From a virus, in the IMG/VR virus record IMGVR_UViG_3300045240_000051, positions 1 through 64,000 of that record: 64,000 nucleotides of DNA. One strand, 5' to 3'. A program made the translations under genes and the position numbers. This document shows positions 17,006 through 24,696 of the stretch, in pieces. How positions within the stretch are numbered: position 1 is the first letter of the stretch; the number at the start of each line of letters is the position of its first letter. Under the pieces are notes generated by a model. It ran no database searches. It had not been told where the DNA came from and saw only the letters and a program-made list of their open reading frames with translations.

Positions 17006-17076
17006 TACGGACTCCAATAGTAGCGCCACATAAGCGCGCACCAAGCTGCAAAACCTTTATTTGTATGCACCGTCAT
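17005..17076 (-). CDS. 23-aa short frame, possible leader peptide
   Basis: An ATG overlapping the previous stop (ATGA) opens a 23-codon frame (MTVHTNKGFAAWCALMWRYY, then WSP) ending exactly at the next GTG start (TAGTG). It has four aromatic residues near its end. Overlap at both ends suggests a coupling peptide; there is no other evidence of function. Confidence 0.35.
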   Translation of the reverse strand: MTVHTNKGFAAWCALMWRYYWSP

Positions 17077-17525
17077 ACCCACTTACCGTTTCTCATGTCC
17101 CAACGTTTACCGGGGGCATATTCAGATCGCGCGGCTGCACGGGCCTTCATGGTAGCTATGCGACCTTTTGCTTTTTCCACCTTAGTACGACCCTGCTCGC
17201 TTGTCAACTCTTTTATCACGGTCAAATCATGCTCTGTAAGCGGGTAGCCATGCTTACCAGATAAACTTGTGGGGGGAGTGTCTTGCTGACAAGGCTGGTC
17301 ACTCCCCCCGCTCCGCGTCGGATGGCCCTCTGTCATTGGCCCAACCTTCGGAGCATTGGGATCAACTGGTTTACGTTGCAGGAACTCGGGAATAAGTTCG
17401 CTATCGTTTACCGGCGCGGTAACTTCTGCCGCGGCATCTATGGCCCGCAGGCAATCCGGGCACGGATCAACGTCGAATATGGGCCAACCGTGCTGGCATA
17501 CGGGGGTGGCGTGCGGATCAGTCAT
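17073..17525 (-). CDS. 150-aa hypothetical protein with N-terminal zinc-finger-like motif
   Basis: The N-terminus carries C-x-H-x8-C-x2-C (CQHGWPIFDVDPCPDC), a plausible zinc site. The middle is Pro/Thr/Ser-rich and probably disordered. The C-terminus (KRWDMRNGKWV) is a basic helix. It lies between a zinc-ribbon-like gene and nucleotide genes. Family not recognised. Confidence 0.65.
   Translation of the reverse strand: MTDPHATPVCQHGWPIFDVDPCPDCLRAIDAAAEVTAPVNDSELIPEFLQRKPVDPNAPKVGPMTEGHPTRSGGSDQPCQQDTPPTSLSGKHGYPLTEHDLTVIKELTSEQGRTKVEKAKGRIATMKARAAARSEYAPGKRWDMRNGKWV
17408..17422. repeat. Dispersed palindrome copy 8 (N5)
   Basis: TTACC-GGCGC-GGTAA in the 150-aa gene, read as Val-Thr-Ala-Pro-Val-Asn. 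Confidence 0.8.
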
Positions 17526-17730
17526 TATTGGTCATTTTTGGGTTATGTTTTTCTATACAATCGTGGGATACACATTTCCCGGTATGATCTACCTGTATTG
17601 CTCCGCATCCTTCACATAATACCACCGGAAACAACCCTTTATTTGTGTCATCTTCTGTAGACAATCCAGCCATATCTCCGAAATCTTCGCCAAATATAGC
17701 GGTACTACATTGCTCGCAGTAATCGCTCAT
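17518..17730 (-). CDS. 70-aa zinc-ribbon-like protein
   Basis: The product has CEQC near the start, then CEGC and C-x4-C, with the block FGEDFGDMAGL between. Five to six Cys in paired spacing indicate a zinc-binding fold. The start overlaps the polymerase stop (ATGA) and the end overlaps the next gene by 8 bases. It could be a DNA or protein adaptor of the replication system; no direct evidence. Confidence 0.7.
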   Translation of the reverse strand: MSDYCEQCSTAIFGEDFGDMAGLSTEDDTNKGLFPVVLCEGCGAIQVDHTGKCVSHDCIEKHNPKMTNND

Positions 17731-19616
17731 TTCGCGTCTCCATAAGACTGCCCAACGCCTATGTCGGCGCTAAGAGGTAGATCGGGTGCCCAGGACGGGC
17801 GTTTGGTAACTTCCTCGTAAATTATTCGCTTGGCATTGTCAACGTCCGCATCAGGTACAACGAACGCCAGGGCGTCGTGTTCCTGCAATTTAAACTTATA
17901 TCCCTTGTCCCACAGCCGCAGCGCGGCGTTCATTATTACTACGCGCGCTAACGCTTGAACTATGTTCTCTAAAAATTTACTTCCGTAAATCTTATGCACG
18001 AACTTACCATACCGGTAAGTAAGACCTGTTTCAGACCTAGGATCAAGCGACACAGGCACATAGTTAAGCCGCATGCCGTTGGGCATCAGCACTGCACCGC
18101 GCTCGATTACCACAGGACCGAATTTCTGCGGTAAACCGTTGCCGCACCACGACGTTTCCAGCAGCCAATCCAGGCGCTTCCACGCCGCCACGGTGGCCCT
18201 GTTCATTTGTCTATACGTGTCCACGGTCTTTTGGGCCAACGCGGGCGTCCATACAGCCTTCAACCTTGTCATGTCCATACCCATACGGCGGGCACTCTCA
18301 AGGACCATGTTATAGAACCGGTCTGCGCCACAGCCAAACCCTAGTCCCAGGACACCGGACTTCCCTATGAACCGTTCCAGGCTGTCCTTGGTTACACTTT
18401 CCAGGGTGAACACTATGCAAGCCAGGGCAGCATAAGGGTCGATCTTGTTGGCGAACTTGTGCAGCAGGTGTGCTTCACCTACCAGCCATGCAGTTATGCG
18501 GGCCTCGATCTGCGCCAAGTCAATGACTATCACCTTGTGCCCGGCGTGCGCAATAATGGCCTTTCGCAGCTTGGTCTTCTGCCCACCACGACCAGATGGC
18601 AGGTTTTGCAGGTTTATCTTCCACTCCCCACCAAGTCTATGGGTGTGCGCCGCGCCATACTTCAACGGCACAGGCAGCGGATTAACTCCGTATCGTTCGG
18701 GCCACGGCAAATCCACGATAGATATAAGCCGCTCGGTACGAGTCTGCTCTATGGTGCTCTTAGCACCAAGTCTAGCCGCGGCCAGCGCCTGTACCTGCGG
18801 ATCGTCGTGTTCCAGCAATCCTTGCATAAAATCATCGGTCTTGGCCAAAGCGGGTATTTGCTTTCCAGTTAGGGAAGTCTTGTATTCTATAGGCACGCCT
18901 AGTTTTTCCAAGGCGGCAGAAAACTTGTTGGTAGACATTAACTCGGACGTATCCGACAAACCACAGGCTTGCAAAAGCAAAAGTTTATCGTTTTCAAGGT
19001 CAACCAAGTGCCCTTCAAGCATTTTTTTATCGACCTGAAACGCCGGCTCCACGGCACAGCGGAGGACCCGATCCATGATTTTGCGCTCACTAATCGGGAA
19101 ATTTGGGAGCATGATTTTGAAGACACCACGCATCAGGGCTACGTCCTGGTTGGCGTAGTCGCAAACCTGTTTCCATACAGCGGGATCGGCGCGTAACTCC
19201 GCGCGATGCTTACCCTTCATATTCTGTATGTAGTCACCCTTCGCGCCCAGGCGGAAGAAATCAGCGACCGCGCGCAATGAAACACTTGACAGCAAGTGCC
19301 CATGGAGAGCCCACGCCATACCCATAGGATCGAGCATACGCTGCGGCACAAAACCGTAGCGCCACGCAAGTATGCAATTATCGAAAAGCGAGTTGAATGT
19401 TACCGTCGTGGTAACTTTCGGATCGAACTGTTTTAGGTATTCCGAAAAATCTGGACCGTCTATTGCTTGGGGGCGGTCATCATCCTCAGCCACCGAAACC
19501 ATAATGGTCTCAAAACGCGGGTCAAGGATATAATTAGGAGTCGCCATACGGGTAAGGTTGTACTCCGCGTCATAATAAGTTTCGTAGTCCAGATAAAGCA
19601 ATCTATTTTCTGGCAA
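17727..19616 (-). CDS. polA-like: Family A DNA polymerase with 3'-5' exonuclease domain
   Basis: A TTG start is preceded by AAGGA. The N-terminal exonuclease has Exo I LDYETYY (Asp10, Glu12), Exo II TFNSLFD (Asn75, Asp79) and Exo III in DYANQD. The polymerase domain shows motif A VIVIDLAQIEAR, the O-helix region near RFIGKSGVLGLGFG and motif C in QEHDAL. The usual HDE of motif C is HDA here. At 629 residues it lacks a 5' nuclease domain, as normal for phage replicative polymerases. It is almost certainly the replicase, working with the AEP primase-helicase. Confidence 0.93.
   Translation of the reverse strand: MPENRLLYLDYETYYDAEYNLTRMATPNYILDPRFETIMVSVAEDDDRPQAIDGPDFSEYLKQFDPKVTTTVTFNSLFDNCILAWRYGFVPQRMLDPMGMAWALHGHLLSSVSLRAVADFFRLGAKGDYIQNMKGKHRAELRADPAVWKQVCDYANQDVALMRGVFKIMLPNFPISERKIMDRVLRCAVEPAFQVDKKMLEGHLVDLENDKLLLLQACGLSDTSELMSTNKFSAALEKLGVPIEYKTSLTGKQIPALAKTDDFMQGLLEHDDPQVQALAAARLGAKSTIEQTRTERLISIVDLPWPERYGVNPLPVPLKYGAAHTHRLGGEWKINLQNLPSGRGGQKTKLRKAIIAHAGHKVIVIDLAQIEARITAWLVGEAHLLHKFANKIDPYAALACIVFTLESVTKDSLERFIGKSGVLGLGFGCGADRFYNMVLESARRMGMDMTRLKAVWTPALAQKTVDTYRQMNRATVAAWKRLDWLLETSWCGNGLPQKFGPVVIERGAVLMPNGMRLNYVPVSLDPRSETGLTYRYGKFVHKIYGSKFLENIVQALARVVIMNAALRLWDKGYKFKLQEHDALAFVVPDADVDNAKRIIYEEVTKRPSWAPDLPLSADIGVGQSYGDAK
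18004..18018. repeat. Dispersed palindrome copy 9 (N5)
   Basis: TTACC-ATACC-GGTAA in the polymerase gene, read as Tyr-Arg-Tyr-Gly-Lys, in the third possible reading frame. Confidence 0.75.
19400..19414. repeat. Dispersed palindrome copy 10 (N5)
   Basis: TTACC-GTCGT-GGTAA in the polymerase gene, read as Val-Thr-Thr-Thr-Val-Thr. Confidence 0.8.
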
Positions 19617-19842
19617 GTTTTATTCCTTCATCCATCCAATTGCGAAATCTATACCATTGCCGGGATGAAGCGTAAAGAGGGGCGCAGTTGGTGTATCGCT
19701 CCAACAGTTTCATTTCCGGCAATGATATAGCCTTCAGACCGCCTAGTTGTGCGTTTCTTGTAGACCATCTATTATTTAAGAACCTAGCTCTAGTCTTACT
19801 ACGCTCAAAATCCTTAAACTCTCTAAGCTTGCCAAATTCCAT
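19603..19842 (-). CDS. 79-aa basic hypothetical protein
   Basis: The start overlaps the stop of the 224-aa gene (TAATG), and its end overlaps the polymerase start, so it is probably translated as part of the polymerase unit. It is Arg/Lys-rich with several Trp and Phe (FERSKTRARFLNNRW, SRQWYRFRNWMDEG). Role unknown. Confidence 0.6.
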   Translation of the reverse strand: MEFGKLREFKDFERSKTRARFLNNRWSTRNAQLGGLKAISLPEMKLLERYTNCAPLYASSRQWYRFRNWMDEGIKLARK

Positions 19843-20516
19843 TACAGCAACCCTACCGTCTTTTCACCTTCGCCATAGTGTAGTATAACACTGTTCCGAC
19901 CGTCCTTCTTTTCGGGAAGCATCGCGGCACCAGCCACGATTGGGGCAGTTTCACGGAATTTGTTAATCATAGAAGACACACCGGGTATATCGCGAAACTT
20001 GTCACCACCGCATGAATGTATGTCGTGTTCGGCGGGAAGCAAGGCACACATGGACGGCCAGTAATACCTTGCCGCGCCAACCGTTGCGTTTTTGTTAAAC
20101 CACTTAACTACATCACGCACTCGGTCATACTTATTAGAAATGTCCATTATTTGGTCTAGCGCCACGCCCAACAAACTATCCTTGGGTACTTCTTGGCAAA
20201 TGCTTGGGTCAAACCTAGCCATTTTATAGTCGTCCTGGTCGAAATTTATAATTGCGTTATATGGCGCAAGATATATGACCTGCCGCCCGTAACTCGTAGT
20301 AACAATCCCAAATGCCCGCTTAACTAAGTCTTTATGCTCCGGGCTAAGGACTATATCAAACACGTCCTCCATGGTAAAATTTATAGGGACAAGCGCGTGA
20401 ATGGCGCGTTCCTCTATCAAACCCACAGTTTTCAACGCTTCGGTAAAAGGACCAAGCAAGCCTTTTTCCTTCTTAGCGTCATTTCCAGCTTGTTTCCACT
20501 GGTTACGCCTTGCCAT
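19842..20516 (-). CDS. 224-aa conserved hypothetical protein
   Basis: The N-terminus is Lys-rich; a folded region then carries IHALVPINFTMEDVFDIVLS and VRDVVKWFNKNATVGAARYYWPSMCALLPAE. No enzyme signature was recognised. Position immediately upstream of the polymerase unit suggests a replication or host-takeover role, but this is only context. Confidence 0.65.
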   Translation of the reverse strand: MARRNQWKQAGNDAKKEKGLLGPFTEALKTVGLIEERAIHALVPINFTMEDVFDIVLSPEHKDLVKRAFGIVTTSYGRQVIYLAPYNAIINFDQDDYKMARFDPSICQEVPKDSLLGVALDQIMDISNKYDRVRDVVKWFNKNATVGAARYYWPSMCALLPAEHDIHSCGGDKFRDIPGVSSMINKFRETAPIVAGAAMLPEKKDGRNSVILHYGEGEKTVGLL

Positions 20517-20525
20517 GTGTTGCCC

Positions 20526-20894
20526 CTATATTTTGCCTGTTAGTTTTTCCAAAACTGTTTTAACCGGAATACCAGCGTTAATCATTTCCTGTGCTTGTTG
20601 CGCACATGACGAAGGTATTGGCGGCGCTGTCTTGTAAGCATTAACTATTGCGGCCTGTTGTAACGCCTGTGCTGCCATAATATGCTCGGCTTCCTGCGCC
20701 CGATCAACCGACTCGATCATGCGAAACATGGCACGGGCGTTAAGTACTTCTTCATGTGCTTCGCGTTGCTGATTGCCCTTGGTGAACGTGCTGGCACGCT
20801 CAATCAAGTAACGCTCGGCAAACGAACGAAAACGCGTTGTTTCGTTATTCATCATATCCATTCTCGCTATATTCTTAATTCTTATGCTCTGCAT
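20526..20894 (-). CDS. Helical hypothetical protein, up to 122 aa
   Basis: Start is uncertain: ATGs exist at 20894, 20861, 20855 and 20852, and the segment beginning MDMMNNETTRFRSFAERYL looks like a natural N-terminus. The product is mostly helical with Gln/Ala/Glu repeats (EAEHIMAAQALQQAAIVNAY) and ends GIPVKTVLEKLTGKI. Unknown function. Confidence 0.6.
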   Translation of the reverse strand: MQSIRIKNIARMDMMNNETTRFRSFAERYLIERASTFTKGNQQREAHEEVLNARAMFRMIESVDRAQEAEHIMAAQALQQAAIVNAYKTAPPIPSSCAQQAQEMINAGIPVKTVLEKLTGKI

Positions 20895-20964
20895 TAATCA
20901 TACTCGCCCCTATTTTATGCAAGTGCTTATATGTTTTGATATAATTGCTTCCAAGCTTGCTCAT
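20875..20964 (-). CDS. 29-aa short frame after the VWA gene
   Basis: An ATG overlapping the VWA-protein stop (ATGA) opens MSKLGSNYIKTYKHLHKIGA... of 29 codons, running into the next gene start. No good Shine-Dalgarno is visible. The coupled start and protein-like composition make it possible. Confidence 0.35.
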   Translation of the reverse strand: MSKLGSNYIKTYKHLHKIGASMINAEHKN

Positions 20965-22265
20965 GGTACATCTTGATTGATCTTGTTAACGCGCACTACC
21001 TCGCCCCACGGATAGTCCTTCTTGTCTGTGCTGCTGGCCCATATCACCGGGTACGGCGGCTCCTTGCGGGGAAACGTCACATACCCATCGGTGAAGCCTA
21101 TGAACATATCAGGCGGCTCATAGGCGTTGTCGTGTATCCATTTGAACACCGGGTCGCAGCTAGTACCGCCACCACCCTTGGTGCCGCGGGCAATAACTCT
21201 GGCCAAGTCACCGGCATCTTCCAACTCGTCGATGTAGTCAATGGCAGCGTCGCACCATAATATCGTTAAACGTTTAGGACGTACACCTTCAAGGATACCC
21301 GATAGCTCGGCCATGTTGCTGGCAATCTCTTGACCGCTACGCGATCCAGACGTATCGCCCCAACACACTACCCAGTTAGCACCATAGCCTGACTTGCTCG
21401 GCAGGTACAGATCACGCCCAATGAACCGGCGATCAGGTCGGCACCAGTCATAGCTGCCGCTTCCCACCTTGCGGTGAATGATACCCTTGATATGCTCGGT
21501 CCACGGTATCTCCGGGGAGAGTATCTTCTCGAACGCTCGCTTCAACCCGCCAGCCATATCGCCTTGGGCGCGCTGCGCCATAAGCGACTGCGCCACGGCA
21601 ACCTCCACAGCCCACTGTTGCGGATTGCGCTGCGCTGCGGCTTGCTGCGGGTTCTGCCCGGTCGATTTACCGGGCGGTAACAAATTATCGAAGCCCGATG
21701 CGCCGCCACCGGAATTGTCCTCGTAAATCTTCTTGTAGATATCTACCACGCTGTCCATTTGCGTGGCGATCTTTGGGTCGTATTGCCCGTCTTTCGGGCA
21801 CTTGCCGATGTTACTCTCCACCAGCATGGCGTTAATGCGCAAGTCCATGGCGCGTTGCATGGACGAATTGTCGAACGGCATGCTTGTACCATCCGACATT
21901 GGCACCCTGCCGGTGTTGTTACACCTGTGCAGAAACTCCACGTCCGCCAACATATTATGTACCACTTCATGGCACATGATGAACGTGCGTTCGGGCAGGC
22001 TGTACTCGAAGAACGTGTTAGGATTGAGCAAGATGTTAGCCGCGTCAGTGGCGGCCACTGGCACCTTATCCGTCATAACGGCGGTATGCTCGCCGTTGTT
22101 ATTGGCTAGCAGCTTATAGAACAGATGACGGAAGCCCGGAGCGACCCACATCATCATTGACATGGTGTCCTCCCACTGCTGCTTTTGCTTCGCTGTTAAC
22201 TCTAACGGTTTCGCAGTATGCAAGCCATTCAAATCGCCACTGTTTGAACTTGTCGAATTGCTCAT
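20961..22265 (-). CDS. VWA-like metallopeptidase-domain protein (DUF2201 type)
   Basis: AGGAG precedes the ATG by 6 bases. The N-terminal half contains the zincin motif H99-E-x2-H103 (MCHEVVHNML), and the C-terminal half is VWA-like (VVCWGDTSGSRSG, then IGFTDGYVTFP), the DUF2201 arrangement. A Gly/Gln-rich linker lies between. Relatives are usually encoded with MoxR-type AAA+ ATPases and are thought to form remodelling or metal-insertion complexes. The AAA+ partner is encoded three genes upstream. The target in a phage infection is unknown. Confidence 0.85.
   Translation of the reverse strand: MSNSTSSNSGDLNGLHTAKPLELTAKQKQQWEDTMSMMMWVAPGFRHLFYKLLANNNGEHTAVMTDKVPVAATDAANILLNPNTFFEYSLPERTFIMCHEVVHNMLADVEFLHRCNNTGRVPMSDGTSMPFDNSSMQRAMDLRINAMLVESNIGKCPKDGQYDPKIATQMDSVVDIYKKIYEDNSGGGASGFDNLLPPGKSTGQNPQQAAAQRNPQQWAVEVAVAQSLMAQRAQGDMAGGLKRAFEKILSPEIPWTEHIKGIIHRKVGSGSYDWCRPDRRFIGRDLYLPSKSGYGANWVVCWGDTSGSRSGQEIASNMAELSGILEGVRPKRLTILWCDAAIDYIDELEDAGDLARVIARGTKGGGGTSCDPVFKWIHDNAYEPPDMFIGFTDGYVTFPRKEPPYPVIWASSTDKKDYPWGEVVRVNKINQDVP
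21667..21680. repeat. Dispersed palindrome copy 11 (N4)
   Basis: TTACC-GGGC-GGTAA in the VWA gene linker region, read as Leu-Pro-Pro-Gly-Lys. Confidence 0.8.
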
Positions 22266-22410
22266 TTGGTGCTCCTATAGGAAACTTACGGTCCTTATTG
22301 GCCCATCCGGCATGATAGTGCCGCCACAAGTCGCGGGCTATAACGCCGCGTTTTACAAGCGCCTTCTGCTGCTCTGTGTCCACGTTTTCGGGTCGAAGTC
22401 GTCCACCCAT
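22114..22410 (-). CDS. 98-aa hypothetical protein overlapping the VWA gene start
   Basis: AAGG lies about 8 bases before the ATG. The product has a protein-like central block (RGVIARDLWRHYHAGWAN, then FPIGAPNEQFDKFKQW). It overlaps the VWA gene by 152 bases and its upstream neighbour by 58, which is unusually deep even for this operon. The VWA Shine-Dalgarno lies inside its coding sequence. Either it is a true nested gene or its C-terminal part is not under selection. Confidence 0.5.
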   Translation of the reverse strand: MGGRLRPENVDTEQQKALVKRGVIARDLWRHYHAGWANKDRKFPIGAPNEQFDKFKQWRFEWLAYCETVRVNSEAKAAVGGHHVNDDVGRSGLPSSVL

Positions 22411-22613
22411 TGCAAGTACCTTGTTATTTCTGTTTCGCTGGCGCCGGGCCAGTTTAGATCAACCTTTACAAACGTAGCACTCGCTTTAGTTAAATTAGGC
22501 CAGCGGCAAGGACGCCCAGGATATTCTAGGCGCTTCTTGCGATACTCAGCCATAACCTTCCGGCAAAAACGCCTGTAGTTTCGACTACCAACGGCATACC
22601 TACTTGATTCCAC
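22353..22613 (-). CDS. 86-aa basic hypothetical protein
   Basis: A GTG at 22613, inside the previous gene's end, gives 86 residues; an ATG at 22553 would give 66. It is Arg/Tyr/Trp-rich (YRRFCRKVMAEYRKKRLEY, RPCRWPNLTK) and ends QWVDDFDPKTW. Unknown function. Confidence 0.5.
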   Translation of the reverse strand: MESSRYAVGSRNYRRFCRKVMAEYRKKRLEYPGRPCRWPNLTKASATFVKVDLNWPGASETEITRYLQWVDDFDPKTWTQSSRRRL

Positions 22614-23025
22614 CGGACATTTCCTTGGCCGCAGCCATAAGCTCGCTGCTTACGCCGCTTTCCTCGGTGGTGTCGGCTTCGACCGCCTTGCCGATCACAT
22701 CATCCAGCAACTCAATTTCCTCATGTCCTGTGAAGAAATCATCGCTGAACAACGCAATCTTGGGCTTCTGGCCTTGGGACAACAAACACGCCTTGGCGTA
22801 CACATGCCTTGCTGCCGCTGTCCACGCCTTGCGCATAACTTCGTTCTTGTCTTCTTCCGGGCCATAGTCAACCCGTAACTCCATGGTGAATTGTCGTTGC
22901 ATCTGTATGCTCCGTTGGTTGTCTTTAGAAGTAAATCTGTTGTCACCCATACGCCAGTCAATTAACTTGTCCAGCGTATTGGGTTCCAACATCGGCACAT
23001 CCCAAAACGGATGCTTATCCGTCAC
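22600..23025 (-). CDS. 141-aa hypothetical protein next to the MoxR-type ATPase
   Basis: The GTG overlaps the ATPase stop (GTGA). The product contains RWRMGD-like segments (LIDWRMGDNRFTSKDN), a strand-rich block (MELRVDYGPEEDKNEV), a helix rich in Ala with Cys, and an acidic C-terminus (ELLDDVIGKAVEADTTEES). Placement between AAA+ and VWA genes makes it a candidate third component of that module. Confidence 0.65.
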   Translation of the reverse strand: MTDKHPFWDVPMLEPNTLDKLIDWRMGDNRFTSKDNQRSIQMQRQFTMELRVDYGPEEDKNEVMRKAWTAAARHVYAKACLLSQGQKPKIALFSDDFFTGHEEIELLDDVIGKAVEADTTEESGVSSELMAAAKEMSGGIK

Positions 23026-24140
23026 GCAAGACTCGCAATCAGCGAGACCAGCGTGGCGTTCTTGTTAACCCAAGCGTCCATAGCGGGCATGTTGTAGAAC
23101 GTCTTGTAGTCACGCCGCAACAGCGAACTGATATACGTCACACTCATGTCCTTGGGGAACCGCGTGATATACTTGATGATATTACCAAGATCATCCGGCT
23201 CGGTCTGGTGCGCCATCTTGTAGGCCATCAACAGCTTTAAGTCGGCCTTGCTTGGCACAGGCGTGCCTTCCGGGTCTTGCGCTACCAGCTTGTAAGACGG
23301 CAGTTCAAGCTCGAACTTGGCGAACTCCAAGATGCTTTGCGAACCGCCAGCACCTACATATCCTTGTGTGCTCTCCATGAACCCGGTATCGTTCAATGGG
23401 TATTCGCCGTTGTTGTCGTCCTTCATAACCGTCATGTAACGGTCAAGGCTGGTAACACTCCGCGGATTGCACCACGGTCCCTGCACCTTGGGCTTGGGCT
23501 CAAACATGACTTCCGCATGGTTCTCGGCCCACACCTTCATAAGCGGGGACACTTGCCACATCTTGCCATCCCACTCGTAGGGACGATCAGCGAAGTCATC
23601 CAGCCACACCTTGACGCTGGCCGTTATTGTCTTTTCGGTACGCCGGCCGATCACAAAGTCGAACTCCTTGGTAACGCCATCGGCGCTGTCAATGTTCGTC
23701 AAGGCTATCTTGGGAGACCCAGGCGGAAGATAGAACCCCGGCACGCCACCTTCCAGCATGACACTGGCGTAGGCACGCTTGGTCTCCGCTTCGCCTTGTC
23801 CCCATTCCTCGAACACCATGAGAACTTTGTCGTACACACAAGCCGGTAGGCCATCGGTGGTTATGTACCACCGCGGCATGGCCGGGTCTGTAATCGTGTA
23901 CCTCTTGCCCATGTACTCGACTTCACCTTTCCAGGGAAGCCCAGTGGCATCAACGCTGCTCTGTGTCGCCATGAAGGCACGGCACATTCCCACCTTCTTG
24001 CCGGGATTGTTGGCCTTCAACTGCTTAAACAAGTCGAACGTCGCAGCAGTCTTAGCCATACCGGGCTGGCTCTTGAAGATAACGGTGTTGCTTGCCTTGA
24101 AGTCCGCCATGGCATGGCGCTTTGCGTCACGAATGTGCAT
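23022..24140 (-). CDS. MoxR-type AAA+ ATPase with altered P-loop
   Basis: AGGAG precedes the ATG by 6 bases. The Walker A region reads SQPGMAKTA with Lys30-Thr31; an Ala replaces the usual Gly before Lys. Walker B is VLMVFEEWGQ, followed by VMLEGGV and a sensor-like IALTNIDSADGV, as in MoxR/CbbQ-like ATPases. Such enzymes pair with VWA proteins, and one is encoded downstream (20961-22265). ATP-driven remodelling of an unknown target is the likely role. Confidence 0.8.
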   Translation of the reverse strand: MHIRDAKRHAMADFKASNTVIFKSQPGMAKTAATFDLFKQLKANNPGKKVGMCRAFMATQSSVDATGLPWKGEVEYMGKRYTITDPAMPRWYITTDGLPACVYDKVLMVFEEWGQGEAETKRAYASVMLEGGVPGFYLPPGSPKIALTNIDSADGVTKEFDFVIGRRTEKTITASVKVWLDDFADRPYEWDGKMWQVSPLMKVWAENHAEVMFEPKPKVQGPWCNPRSVTSLDRYMTVMKDDNNGEYPLNDTGFMESTQGYVGAGGSQSILEFAKFELELPSYKLVAQDPEGTPVPSKADLKLLMAYKMAHQTEPDDLGNIIKYITRFPKDMSVTYISSLLRRDYKTFYNMPAMDAWVNKNATLVSLIASLA

Positions 24141-24173
24141 AGGATGCTCCTAATGCTTGCTCCGGGGGTGGTT

Positions 24174-24206
24174 GGGGCTGTGGCGGGAGCATTGCACCAC
24201 AGCCCC
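24174..24206. other. Intercistronic hairpin, 10-bp stem
   Basis: GGGGCTGTGG and CCACAGCCCC form a perfect 10-bp stem around a 13-base loop. It lies upstream of the MoxR-type ATPase gene on the minus strand. There is no T-run, so it is either a processing or stability element or a weak terminator. Confidence 0.6.
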
Positions 24207-24210
24207 GTAG

Positions 24211-24236
24211 GGCCAGTACGCGAGACTTTACTGGCC
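24211..24236. other. Second intercistronic hairpin, 8-bp stem
   Basis: GGCCAGTA and TACTGGCC pair around a 10-base loop, 5 bases from the previous hairpin and just after the stop of the 141-aa gene in minus orientation. Confidence 0.55.
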
Positions 24237-24241
24237 TTTCT

Positions 24242-24667
24242 CTAAGCTGACTTTATGGCTTTCTTCCAGTTCGGCTTCCCTGTTTTAAGCCAATTATCTA
24301 TCGCAACAACCGATTGAGCAGGAGTTATATCTTCCCAATTAACCCTAAGGTCTCGAATGGGGGGCGGAAAAAACAACTCTTGAAACGACTTCGATGCTGT
24401 ACCAATATGGTTGCATGTGCCAACGTAGTATTTAGCGTCTATTTCTGATTTTCCCATGATAAGGGCCATGGTGCCGCCGATGCAACCTACACTGCCACAC
24501 TCATCCAACTTACATTGGACCGCCATATTAAATTGGTGTTTATGGGGTTTAACATCCCGTTTTTTGGTGTGTGTTAGTGCTTTCATGACAAGCATCGCCC
24601 TTGTGCCAAGTAATGCTCCATACTCAGCAAACGTAATTTTACGGCGTTCGTGAAGGGGTAAACTCAT
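24242..24667 (-). CDS. 141-aa hypothetical protein with CKLDECGSVGCIGG motif
   Basis: ATG 24667 is used: AGGAG lies 8 bases upstream and the longer frame reaches into the next gene. The core CKLDECGSVGCIGGTMALIMG recurs in phage and bacterial proteins of unknown function. A basic HTKKRDVKPHKHQFN block precedes it and EDITPAQSVVAIDNWLKTG follows. No catalytic motif identified. Confidence 0.65.
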   Translation of the reverse strand: MSLPLHERRKITFAEYGALLGTRAMLVMKALTHTKKRDVKPHKHQFNMAVQCKLDECGSVGCIGGTMALIMGKSEIDAKYYVGTCNHIGTASKSFQELFFPPPIRDLRVNWEDITPAQSVVAIDNWLKTGKPNWKKAIKSA

Positions 24668-24696
24668 TTCAGTTACTCCTAGTTGGGGGTTTGTAG

